From positions 29,646,501-29,710,500 of the forward strand of contig NC_091245.1 in assembly GCF_042477335.2 (NCBI RefSeq): a stretch of 64,000 nt of DNA, given 5' to 3'. This DNA comes from Ovis canadensis. Lineage: Eukaryota; Chordata; Mammalia; Artiodactyla; Bovidae. The notes below the pieces were generated by a model. It worked only from the letters and a program-made list of their open reading frames with translations. It made no database searches and was not told where the DNA came from. Shown one piece after another: positions 54,145-63,759 of this stretch. Position numbers and translations under genes: made by a program. Every line of letters begins with the position of its first letter. Position 1 is the stretch's first letter.

Positions 54145-54775
54145 CTCAGTATCCTCCGAAGACTGGCTCCAGGACTCCTGAGGATACCAAGGTCTGTGGA
54201 TCCTGAAGTCCCTTATATATGTATATATATATATAATGGTGTAATATTTGTTTATAGCCTTGGCACATCCCCTTGTATACTTTAAGTCATCTCTAGATTA
54301 CTTATAGTGCCTGCTGCTGCTGCTGCTGTGTCACTTCAGTCGTGTCCGATTCTGTGCGACCCCATAGACGGCAGCCCACCAGGCTCCCGTCCCTGGGATT
54401 CTCCAGGCAAGAACACTGGAGTGGGTTGCCATTTCCTTCTCCAATGCATGAAAGTGAAAAGTGAAAGTGAAGGCGCTTAGTCAGTCATGTCTGACTCTTG
54501 GCCACCCCATGGACTGTAGCCCACCAGGGTCCTCCATCCATGGATTTTCCAGGCAAGAGTACTGGAGTAGGGTGCTATTGCCTTCTCCACTTATAGTGCC
54601 TAATATGATATAAATGCTATATAAATAGTTGCCAGCAGGCAGCAAGTTCAAGCTTTGCTTTTTGGAACTTTCTGGAATTTATTTATTTATTTTTTGAAAT
54701 ATTTTTGATCTGGAGTTGGTTGAGTCTTTGGGTGCAAAATTTGGAGATATGGAGCAGCTGACTGTATTTAGATAT
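54145..54775. mobile_element. Tigger-type (MER2-like) DNA transposon, split by Bov-A2
   Basis: 'cctgaggataccaaggtctg', 'gtatactttaagtcatctct' and 'agattacttatagtgcc' before the SINE; 'ctaatatgatataaatgcta', 'aatatttttgatctggagtt' and a terminal 'ggagatatggagcagctgac' after it. The two ends are imperfect inverted repeats, as in MER2. Confidence 0.72.
54312..54588 (-). mobile_element. Complete Bov-A2 dimeric SINE, reverse, perfect TSD
   Basis: (TGC)n tail, first monomer 'cttcagtcgtgtccgattct', linker 'gtgaaaagtgaaagtgaagg', second monomer 'cagtcatgtctgactcttgg', ending 'tgctattgccttctcc'. TSD acttatagtgcc at 54,300-54,311 and 54,589-54,600. Confidence 0.97.
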
Positions 54776-54799
54776 GTCAAGAACTCTTTTACTTAATTT

Positions 54800-55445
54800 T
54801 TAAAAAAAATTGTGGTAAAATATACAAAACAAAATTTACCAAACTCATGATTTTTTTTTTTTTAGCTGCACCATGCTGTTTGTAGACTCTTAATTCCCAG
54901 ACCAGGGATTGAACCCACACCCTCAGCAGTGAAAAGTGCAGAGCCCTAACTACTGGAATGCCAGGGAATTCCTCAACTTTCCGATTTTTAACTGTTCAGT
55001 TTGGTAGTGTTAAGGATATTCACATTATTTTGCAACTAATCTCCAGCACTTTTCTTCTCGCAAAACTGAAACAGTACATTCACTAGAACAACTCCTCACG
55101 TCCCTCTCCCCCAGCCGTTGGCAATTACCATTCTACTTTGTTCCTATGGATTTGACTACTCTAGATACATTATACAGTGGAATCACACAGTATTTGTCTG
55201 TCTGACATTTCACTTATCATAATGTCTTCAAGATTCATCCATGTTGTAGCACGTGTCAGAATTTCCTTCCTTTTAAAGGCCGATTAATATTTCATCTTAT
55301 GTATGTGCCACTTCTTGTTTATCCATTCATCAGTTGATGGATGTTTGGGTTGCTTCCCCATTTTGCTCAATGTGAATAATGCTGGTGTGAACATAGGTGT
55401 ATAAGTATCTTTTGGAGAGTCTGCTTTCAATTCTTTTGGATATAC
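54800..55445 (-). mobile_element. Old L1 LINE 3' end, reverse, with CHR inside
   Basis: 'attttgcaactaatctccag', 'cagtggaatcacacagtatt', 'atgtcttcaagattcatcca', 'tccattcatcagttgatgga', 'gtgaataatgctggtgtgaa': reverse L1 3' UTR and ORF2 end. The CHR at 54,851-54,972 interrupts it. Confidence 0.88.
54851..54972 (-). mobile_element. CHR/SINE2-type SINE, reverse
   Basis: T-run, 'agctgcaccatgctgtttgt', 'ttcccagaccagggattgaa', 'ctggaatgccagggaattcc'. Confidence 0.9.
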
Positions 55446-55449
55446 AAAC

Positions 55450-56550
55450 AACTCTTATAGCTCAATAATAAGACAATCCAATTTTTTAAAACCAAAGAAG
55501 ATACACAGATTGTGGCAAATACGTATACAAAAAGATGCTTAGCAACATCAATGAACAGGAGAATAGAATTCAAATCGACAGGGATTTACTACTATGAATT
55601 CACTGAAATGAGTAAGGGATATACCACTATGAATTCACTGAAATGACTAAGATTAAACTGATTGACCAAATAAGTGCTGGTGAAGGTACGAAGGAACTAG
55701 AATTCTCATACGCTTCTGGTGGGAATGTGAAATGATACCAGCTCTTTGGAAAAATTCTGATACTGTGAAAAACGTTAAGGGTCTTCCCTGGTGGTCTGGT
55801 GGCTAAGACTTGGAAGTCCCAATGCAGAGTGCCCGGGCTTGATCCCTGGTCAGGGAACTAGATCCCACATGCCTCAACTACGAGGTCGCATGCTACAACT
55901 AAAAATCCTGCATGCTACAACTAAGACCTGGTGCAGCCAAATAAATAAATACTAAAAAAAATGTTAAACCTACATCTATCATGTGACCCAGCGAATCCAT
56001 TCCTAGGTATTTACCTAAGAGAAATGAAAGTATATGTGCACATATGGATTTGAGCAGGAATGTCCATACCACCTTCATTTGGATCATAGTACTTAGAGAC
56101 AAAGTCCATCAATAAGTAAATGAATAACCAAATTGTGATATATCCATAAGATGACATTCTACTCAACAATTAAAAAAAAAAATTACTGATGTGTCCAATA
56201 GTGTATATGAACTGCAAAATAATTCTGCCCAGTGAATGAAGCCAGATAAAAAACAATACATTGTGTATGTTTCCATTTATGCAGAATTCTAGAAAATGCA
56301 AACTAATCTGGAGTGACAGAGGCAGATTATGCTGTGCCTGGGAATGTGGGGCAGGGGGCAGAGGGCAGTGGAAGGCAGAAGGGAGAAAGTATAAAGGGCC
56401 ATCAGGAAACTTTGGGGGTGAAGAATATGTTCATTATCTTGATTGTAGTCATGCGGTCATGAATATATATGTATATATGACAAAACTCATTAAGTTGTAT
56501 ACTTTAAATATGTGCAGTTTATTGTACATAATGATATTTCATTAAAGCTT
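55450..56550 (+). mobile_element. Old L1 LINE 3' end, sense, with CHR inside
   Basis: 'caactcttatagctcaataa', 'cttctggtgggaatgtgaaa', 'atgtgacccagcgaatccat', 'ctagaaaatgcaaactaatc', 'gttcattatcttgattgtag', 'tgcagtttattgtacataat'. It adjoins the reverse L1 head-to-head. A 35-base tandem duplication lies at 55,584-55,653. Confidence 0.9.
55779..55957 (+). mobile_element. CHR-type SINE in L1
   Basis: 'gtcttccctggtggtctggt', 'gcttgatccctggtcaggga', 'gtgcagccaaataaataaat'. TSD aaaacgttaa / aaaatgttaa (second copy 55,958-55,967). Confidence 0.94.
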
Positions 56551-56838
56551 ACAAAAGCAAGCAGAAAGAGATTAAATACATTTGAGTAGATCTATATGAA
56601 AAGAAATGCTATGTAGCAATAAAAATTATGGAAAGGTATTTATGATAATTGTTGCAAGAAAAAAAAGCAGATTACAAAACAGTATATCCAATATGGCCAC
56701 TTTTCTATGGATAACCTGACTATCTCTAGGATTCACCATTTGGTTGTGAACAATGTCTTATTAAAATTAAGCCACAGTTTATGTCAGCCCAGTGCCATCC
56801 CCTGTTTGGGAATTCCCTTTCCCTGCAAAGAACACCTG

Positions 56839-57111
56839 GAGAAGGCAATGGCACCCCACTCCAGTACTCTTGCCTGGAAAATCCCATGGATGGAGGAGTC
56901 TGGTAGGTTGTGGTCCATGGGGTCGCTGAGTCGGACACGACTGAGCGCCTTCACTTTCACTTTTCACTTTCATGCATTGGAGAAGGAAATGGCAACCCAC
57001 TCCAGTATTCTTGCCTGGAGAATCCCAGGGATGGGGGATCCTGGTGGGTTGTCGACTCTGGGGTCACACAGAGTCGGACATGACTGAAGCGACTTAGCAG
57101 CAGCAGCAGCA
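56839..57111 (+). mobile_element. Complete Bov-A2 dimeric SINE with perfect 14-bp TSD
   Basis: First monomer 'gagaaggcaatggcacccca', 'gtggtccatggggtcgctga', linker 'cactttcacttttcactttc', second monomer 'ccactccagtattcttgcct', (AGC)n tail. TSD gcaaagaacacctg at 56,825-56,838 and 57,112-57,125. Confidence 0.97.
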
Positions 57112-57559
57112 GCAAAGAACACCTGTCCTATGTGTTTCTAGGTGTTCCCAAATGTGTCTCATTGCACTTGGAAACCAATGTTGGATGTTGTTTGCCGTTG
57201 CAGATACCTGGGGCCTCTGCTGAGCTGAGGCTTCTGCATTAATGCCACTGTCTGTGCCAGAGGTTGGCTTATGTTATCACCTAGGCTGCTGCCAAAGCCC
57301 CACGCATTGGGTGAGGGAAGTCCCCCATCTTGTTACCCAGAGGGGTCCCCATAGGAGGGCTGCTTGGGCCCCAAGTGTGGTGCGCTCAGCATGGCAACTC
57401 TGTCTTCACTGAGAGGGTCTGGGCAGGTGAGTTCAACCACCAGTCCCTGTGAAGTGTCTGGAATGACTGATCCCTCCCCCTCTCTGGCCCTGGTATGGAA
57501 TGCACTCCCACTGCCAAGTTCCTCTTCCTGTGATAGTTATCTTTCAGGGACCACCAACA

Positions 57560-57985
57560 TCCTCTCTTGGTGACCCAAGGATGAAAGAGCAGATAAAACC
57601 AAGGAGGGTCTTGGAATGCAGGAAGGGAAAAACCAGACCCTTATTGTCCTTCCCTCCCCCATGTTGTAACTATTAACGAATTTAGGTCCTCTCAGCAGTA
57701 GAACCTGTCTCCCCTCTTACCCCATAGGGAGAAGGTATTTGCCTTACTCTTCCCCCCACCCAGTATATGTGCCCCATCCAATCAGCAAATGACCCGCAAG
57801 ACCCCTATCCCACTCCTTGTACCCTGGGTATAAAAGTGGACTAGGGACCCTTGTTCAGCGTCGGTTCTCCCTTGAGCTGGCCTGCTGTTCTAACAGCGTC
57901 TCCCGCTCTAAATAAACTTTATTTCCCTCTCATTCTGTCTCATGTCTGGAAATTCTTTTCCAACCGGTGCCCAGACCACGACACC
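57560..57985 (+). mobile_element. Solo LTR of a gammaretrovirus-like endogenous retrovirus
   Basis: Contains the ordered signals of a retroviral LTR: CCAAT box at 57,778-57,782, TATAAAA at 57,829-57,835, poly-A signal AATAAA at 57,911-57,916, then a CT-rich U5 ending near 'gcccagaccacgaca'. The order and spacing (about 80 bases from TATA to AATAAA) are as in gammaretroviral LTRs. No gag, pol or env text lies on either side, so only the LTR remains. The exact 5' end and TSD could not be set. Confidence 0.78.
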
Positions 57986-58479
57986 TCTGTCAAGTCTCTT
58001 CCAAATTTGCCAGATGAGCCTGTGCCCCAAACGTGAACACTGAGGGAGATTCTTCTAGGTGGCGCCTTCATGTCTATGATCACATCACACATTTCATATT
58101 ATATAACATAACATATGTACCTGCACTTGGTGGAGGGAGAAGGAAGCCTCCATCTCCTGGCCAGCACTGTTTACCTCTTTCAGCTCTAGTGTAGCTGGAA
58201 GCACATACCAGGAAAACAGTGATTCTCTCTCAGTGAAGAGATCCCTGGGTGGTATTTATTTTCTTTGTTCTCTTCTGAACTGCCCATTAAATTTTTTTTC
58301 TATCAATACCCATAAGGGCAAGGCCAGTGTGTCCTGCTCAAAACTGCATCCCAGCACCCAGCACCGCGTTTAGCACCTGATAGGTGCTCAATAAGGTGTG
58401 AATGACTAGCAGGCATTGCTTTTCAAGGCTGTGAGGGGCTGGTTTAACAATGACTGGGAGGACGTGTTTGCATCCCACA

Positions 58480-59020
58480 GGCCGCCCGGCTCCCCCGCGA
58501 CTCCGCCAGGTCCCCAGCGTTTCCGCCTTTGCCTGGCGCCCAGGGATTGACGCCTCGAGGGGCGGAGTGTCTGGCTCCAGTCCGGGTGCCTCGGCCCTTT
58601 ATGATCTGCAGGCTCGGCAGCCCCGGGGCCACCTCGCTGGCGCTGGTGAGGGGAGTGGAGCAGATTCCTCCAGGAACCGGTCTGGGCCGCCCCTGCCGGT
58701 GCCTCTACCCGCTTCCTGCGCCTCCCTCCAGCCTCCCGCAGCCTCCCGCAGCCTCCCCCATCGGAGTCTGCTCTGGGACCTCCCCCACGCCACCACATCT
58801 CCGACGTCCCCAGGAGACTCCCGGGCCTCCGCCCTGCAAGGTGTTAGGTCCCCAGTGTTCCACCTCTTGGGTAAGACCCCGGCCGCCCGCAGCCCCTCCC
58901 CAACCCCCTCTCTCCGGAAGGGCCGCTTTCCCTGCGACCCTTCTGCTGCTGGTTCCTCCTCGACTCCAGCACCGTCTCCAGGCCTGTCTGCCTCTACCCT
59001 ACGGGAGCGCTCCAGATAAG
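58480..59020. promoter_or_regulatory. CpG-rich island with splice-donor match; candidate promoter/first exon
   Basis: CpG density rises sharply at 58,484 and stays high to about 58,720, tapering by 59,000. A consensus donor TTGG|GTAAGA occurs at 58,870/58,871, which would fit a plus-strand first exon starting in the island. Frames of 169-189 residues (plus) and 130 residues (minus) overlap here, are Pro/Ser/Arg-rich and match nothing I recognise. Small CAGCCTCCCG repeats occur at 58,730-58,760. Confidence 0.5.
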
Positions 59021-59699
59021 GCAGGGGGTGCCTGGTAGCACTCTCGCTTGGGCAGGCTGGGGCACCAAGGCATTCTGGGACATGAGCTGGGATGGGCGGG
59101 GCCTCTCACTAAGACGACGTAGCCTGGCCCTTGGAGGGAAACTCAAGCGTCTACAGGGTGCAGCCACTGCTGCTCGCTGGGGTCCCAGAGTGGGGCCGGG
59201 GAGCCAGTCGCTGGCAAGGGCTCAATCCTGGAAGTTAGACTGGGTCCGGACCCCCAGCAGCTGGGCCAAGAAGGAGGAGGTGATGAGAGAGAGAGAGGGA
59301 GAGCATGTTTGAGCCGCTGGGCAGGAGAGATTTTAGGGCTGGCTGGGCAGGTCCGGTACTCTGCTCACACAAACCTGAATCTGGCCTAAACGACTTGTAG
59401 GCATTCCCTCCCCTCCATCCCCAGCATGCTGTATCTTCTCCCCTTTGGACCTTTCAGTGGGCTTCTCAACCGCTCTCCTGGCCCAGCTTCTCCACAATGG
59501 CTGTGGTTCTAAGAGGGGGCCTGGTCTTGAAGCAACAATGCAGTCACCTCCACTTCCTCTCTTGATGCCATCACTACCGCCGCCCTTTGCTCCCCTCTCT
59601 TGCCCTCTCTGCAGTTATCTCACAACTTCCTTTATTCTGCCGTGCAAGCCCAATGGGTCCCCAGAAAGAACTGGGAGTCTTAGCTCTGAGAACAGGATA

Positions 59700-59835
59700 T
59701 TCTTTCACTCACTCATTTGATCATTCATTCACACATGCGCTTACTTCCGTTCACTCAATCCCTTTTCTTTCCCATTCCATTAATTACTCCCCCATTCTTC
59801 AGACACTCACTGAGCATCTACTGTATTCCAGTACC
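59700..59835 (+). mobile_element. L2 LINE 3' fragment
   Basis: 'cactcactgagcatctactg' with preceding CATTCA-type repeats. Confidence 0.55.
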
Positions 59836-59994
59836 TGCGCGTTTGGTGGGAGGGGGGAAGGGTAGTCTGGTGAATCAGCATCATTGCTTCTACCTGTTTG
59901 TTCAAGGTGAAGAAGGAGAAATGAACACAAGTCAGCTCAATTTAAGAGAAAAAGCAGTGTGAGAGAGAAATAAAGGATTGAAGTGTGGCTATGT

Positions 59995-60240
59995 GTTTAT
60001 GTGTGGGCAGTGAAGATACAGAGGAAGGGGAAAATGTAATTTCTATTTAGGAAGAGCCCAGAAGTCTTCCTGGAGGTGGTGCCATTTGAGCCAGGCCTTG
60101 ACTGTGAGGGGAGGGTTTGGATGTTGCGTTATTAGAGGGCATCAGGGTGGATGGAACAGCAGGAACAAAGGAAGGCCCAGATGTGTAAGGGAACAGTGGG
60201 AAGCTCTGTTCATGGCTTGAGAGAATTAGAAGAGATAAGT
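59995..60240 (+). mobile_element. L2 LINE 3' fragment
   Basis: 'tgccatttgagccaggcctt', 'ggaacagcaggaacaaagga', 'gggaagctctgttcatggct'. Confidence 0.65.
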
Positions 60241-60244
60241 CTGG

Positions 60245-60361
60245 GATTTCCCTGGCGGTCCAGTGGTTAAGACTCCATGCTTCCACTGTCGGGATTGCAG
60301 GTTTGATCCCTGGTCAGAGAATTAAGATTCCACACACCGCTTGGCACAACCGAAAAGAAAG
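60245..60361 (+). mobile_element. CHR/SINE2-type SINE
   Basis: 'gatttccctggcggtccagt', 'gggattgcaggtttgatccc', 'gcttggcacaaccgaaaaga'. Short TSD aagtctgg on both sides. Confidence 0.94.
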
Positions 60362-60789
60362 AAGTCTGGACAGGTAGACTAGGGTGGGCAGAGGACAAGC
60401 CATGTGCTCCCTTGTCTTTGCCAGCTGTCACAGGCCTCGGGAGCAACCTTGTTCTGGGTGATATAGAGCCTTGGTGAAAATGTAATGGCCTTTTCCTCAT
60501 GGCTAAGAGGAATGGTAACATCCTTGCTGATACTAGAGCTCTTTAGTATCATAGGCAACCTTAGATGGAGTGAGTTCTTCAATCTTGGAGGTGTGTAAAT
60601 GGAGGCTAGGACACTAGATGTGTGTGTGGAGAGGGGAGAGCTGCAGGCTCTGGCCCCTGGTGGGGTTCGGCTAGGACAATGCTGAAAATGAGTTGGAGTG
60701 ATGATGTCAGAGGTCCCCTCCCAGCTAAAGAGTCTGTCGTCCTATCTGGGAAGGCCAGAGGGTCCAGCAGAGGGGATTCCTGGGAGTTT

Positions 60790-60990
60790 GGTCATGTGTT
60801 TGCTCATTCATTCCCTCATTTGCCTCTACACCCAATCATTCATTCATTCATTCATCATTTAGTTACTAAATCCTTGTCTGGGCAGATCCTGTACTGAGGA
60901 CTCAGCTGACTCAGATGCGCTCCCATCTGATGGGGGAGGAGACCCATGACTGACAGTGACAACCCAGTGTCGCCATGGAGTAGGAATAGA
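60790..60990 (+). mobile_element. L2 LINE 3' fragment with (CATT)n
   Basis: 'cccaatcattcattcattca', 'cagatcctgtactgaggact', 'tgatgggggaggagacccat'. Confidence 0.7.
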
Positions 60991-61324
60991 GACTGTTTCA
61001 TTTATTTTGTTGCTGAGTAGGGGTAGGGCTGGTACTTGGACCTGAAGAATTAATGCAGACTTTCATCCTCCAGCCAGGAAGGCCCCCATCGGTGGGGTCA
61101 GAAGAAGGATGTAACTGTGGGAAAAGAAGTGTTTGAGGTAGAAAATACTCTGGGGTCACAAGACTTAAAGAGGCAGTCTTCCTCTAGACATGGACCACTC
61201 GAGGACCCAGCCTTTGGGCTGAGGGTGCCACAGGCTCATCCCTCACTGGGAATGAACCCACTGGATTTGGAAACCTCTAGAGAATTCCTGGTCAGCATAA
61301 GCTGTAAGCAGGTTGTGTAGAGTG

Positions 61325-61545
61325 GGGGTTAAACTTCTGGGCTCTGGACCTAGATCAGTGTGCCAGTTGCAATGCTGGCTATTATCAACTGTGTGACTTT
61401 AGACTCTGCCTCTGTCATTGCCTCTGCAGGAGAAAAACAATCATAGTACCTTCCTGTTAAGGTGAGGCCCAGAGATGGTAGCAAACATGAAGTGCTTACC
61501 CAGTGCTGGGCAGGTGAGAAGGGCTATAATGAAGGGCTAAAATGA
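61325..61545 (+). mobile_element. MIR SINE
   Basis: 'tctgggctctggacctagat', 'atcaactgtgtgactttaga', 'gtgcttacccagtgctgggc'. Confidence 0.8.
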
Positions 61546-61547
61546 CA

Positions 61548-61588
61548 GTGATGATGCCGATGATGATTATGATGATGACGATAGTGAT
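61548..61588 (+). repeat. Imperfect (GAT)n repeat
   Basis: GATGATGCC-type triplet repeats with substitutions, just after the MIR tail. Confidence 0.85.
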
Positions 61589-61722
61589 ATACTGTCAGCG
61601 TTTGCCTTTAAAACCTCAGGGCCTCATTTTTCCCAGCTTAAAATGGGAAGACTGACATAACTCACGGGCTGTCAAAGTGAGGTCCCTGGACCAGCAGCAT
61701 CAGCCTCACTTGGGATCTTGTT

Positions 61723-63277
61723 CAGTTCAGTTCAGTTCAGTCGCTCAGTTGTGTTTGACTCTTTGCGACCCCATGGACTGCAGCACACCAGGCTTCCCTG
61801 TCCATCACCAGCTCCTGGAGCTTACTCCAACTCATGTCCATTGACTCGGTGATGCCGTCCAACCATCTCATCCTCTGTTGACCCCTTCTCCTCTTCCCTT
61901 CAATCTTTCCCAGCATCAGGGTCTTTTCCAAGTGAGTCAGTTCTTCACATCAGGTGGTCAAAGTATTGGAGCTTCAGCTTCAGCAACATTCCTTCCAATG
62001 AATATTCAGGACTAATTTCCTTTGATTGACTGGTTTGATCTCCTTGCAGTCCAAGGGATTCTCAAGAGTCTTCTCCAACACCACAGCTCAAAAGCATCAA
62101 TTCTTTGGCGCTCAGCTTTCTTTATAGTCCAACTCTCACATCCATACATGACCACTGGAAAAACCATAGCCTTGACTAGACAGACCTTTGTTGGCAAAGT
62201 AATGTCTCTGCTTTTTAATATGTTGTCTAGGTTGGTCATAGCTTTTCTTTCAGGGAGCAAGAAATCTTTTAATTTCATGGCTGCAGTCACCATCTCCAGT
62301 GATTTTGAAGCCCAAGAAAATAAAGTCTCTCAATATTTCCATTGTTTCCTTATCTGTTTGCCATGAAGTGATAGGACCGGATGCTATGATGTTAGTTTTC
62401 TGAATGTTGAGCTTTAAGCCAACTTTTTCACTGTCTTCTTTCACTTTCAGCAAGAGGCTCTTTAGTTCTTCTTTCCTTTCCACCGTAAGGGTGGTGTCAT
62501 CTGCATATCTGAGGTTATTGATATTTCTCCCAGCAATCTTGATTCCAGCTTGTGCTTCATTCAGCCTAGCATTTTGCATGATGTACTCTGCATATAAGTT
62601 AAATAAGCAGGGTGACAATATACAGCCTTGATGTGCTCCTTTCCTGATTTGGAACTAGTCTGTTGTTCCATGTCCAGTTCTAACTGTTGCTTCTTGACCT
62701 GCATACAGATTTCTCAGGAGGCAGGTCAGGTGGTCTGGTATTCCCATCTCTTGAAGAATTTCCCACAATTTGTTGTGATCCACACAGCCAAAGGCTTTGG
62801 CATAGTTAAAAGCAGAAGTAGATATTTTTCTGGAACTCTTGCTTTTTCCATGATCCAGTGGATGTTGGCAATTTGATCTCTGGTTCCTCTGCCTTTTCTA
62901 AATCCAGCTTGAACATCTTCAAGTTTATGGTTCACGTACTGTTGAAACCTGACTTGGAGAATTTTGAGCATTAATTTGCCAGCATGTGAGATGAGTGCAA
63001 TTGTGCGGTAGTCTGAGCATTCTTTGACATTGCCTTTCTTTGGGATTGGAATGAAAACTGACCTTTTCCAGTCCTGTGGCCACTGCTGAGTTTTCCAAAT
63101 TTGCTGACATATTGAGTGCAGCACTTTCACAGCATCATCTTTCAGGATTTGAAATAGCTCAACTGAAATTCCATCACCTCCACTATCTTTGTTCATGGTG
63201 ATACTTCCTAAGGCCCACTAGACTTCACATTCCAGGATGTCTGGCTCTAGGTGAGTGATCACACCATCGTGGTTATC
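61723..63277 (-). mobile_element. BovB (RTE) LINE, 1,555 bp, 5'-truncated, exact TSD
   Basis: Perfect 12-base TSD tgggatcttgtt at 61,711-61,722 and 63,278-63,289 sets exact ends. The 3' terminus shows the BovB (CAGTT)n repeat at 61,723-61,740. The minus strand carries about half of the reverse transcriptase, the C-terminal domain and the 3' UTR; the endonuclease and the 5' end are lost. Confidence 0.97.
61737..63196 (-). pseudogene. BovB reverse-transcriptase remnant, broken across frames
   Basis: Reading the minus strand: 62,726-63,196 has the RT fingers/palm (IPIPKKGNVKECSDYRTIAL and QAGFRKGRGTRDQI); 62,250-62,618 has the catalytic box YADD at 62,496-62,507 and KLNIQKT; 62,012-62,293 has YGCESWT and RIDAFELWCWRRLLRIPWTA; 61,737-61,931 has RMRWLDGI. 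The pieces lie in different frames, and at the A-motif the usual Phe-Asp reads as Phe-Gly, so the enzyme is inactive. An extra in-frame stop lies near 63,218, upstream of the first piece. Confidence 0.92.
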
Positions 63278-63368
63278 TGGGATCTTGTTAGACATGCAAA
63301 TTCTTGGGCTCTGTTGGAGCTCTGCTGATGGTGGGTCCCAGTGATCTGTATTTCAGTAAGCCCTCTGG

Positions 63369-63640
63369 GGACTTCCCTGGTGGTCCAGCAGTGCACGCAT
63401 GCTCAGTCCTCATCGTGTAAGTCTTGCCCAATTGCTTGTGACCCCATAGACCTGTAGCCTGCCAGGCTCCTCTGTCCATGGGATTTCCCAAGCAGGAAAA
63501 CTGGAGTAGGTTGCCATTTCCTTCTCCAGGGGATCTTCCTGAACCTGTGTCTCCTGAATAGCCAGTGGGTGCAGGTTCAAATCCTGGTCAGGGAACTAAG
63601 ATTCCACATGCCTTTCATTGTGGCCAAAAATAAAAAAGTC
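63369..63640 (+). mobile_element. CHR SINE (+) split by a reverse Bov-A
   Basis: CHR head 'gacttccctggtggtccagc' to about 63,395; the Bov-A interrupts; the CHR resumes at about 63,570 with 'gcaggttcaaatcctggtca', 'gggaactaagattccacatg' and 'gccaaaaataaaaaa'. Short TSD gccctctgg / gtcctctgg within MER5A. Confidence 0.92.
63396..63568 (-). mobile_element. Bov-A SINE nested in CHR
   Basis: 'gcacgcatgctcagtcctca', 'cagcctgccaggctcctctg'-type text ('tgtagcctgccaggctcctc'), 'gccatttccttctccagggg'. Confidence 0.93.
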
Positions 63641-63759
63641 CTCTGGCTGATTCTGATGCAGGCTGAGGTTGGAGAACTACTGACTAGCTATCACTGAAGA
63701 TCTCTTCTCAATTCACCTTTCCAGGACTATGATTCATCAGGTGTGTCTCATGCCTTCTG

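Larger units (their letters stand above)
61662..63690 (+). mobile_element. MER5A DNA transposon, split by BovB and by a CHR/Bov-A nest
   Basis: Collinear MER5A pieces: 'aagtgaggtccctggaccag', 'cagcatcagcctcacttggg' (to 61,722); 'ttagacatgcaaattcttgg', 'tcccagtgatctgtatttca' (63,278-63,368); 'ctgattctgatgcaggctga', 'ggttggagaactactgac' (from about 63,640). An old hAT element acting as target for three younger insertions. Confidence 0.93.

Noticed and set aside
58450-59038. Overlapping 189- and 169-residue frames
   Set aside because: Two plus frames and a minus frame are open at once over the same CpG island, which is a composition effect rather than coding.
61737-63196. BovB reverse transcriptase as an active gene
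   Set aside because: It is 5'-truncated, frameshifted between pieces, has a changed A-motif Asp and an in-frame stop, and lacks the endonuclease.
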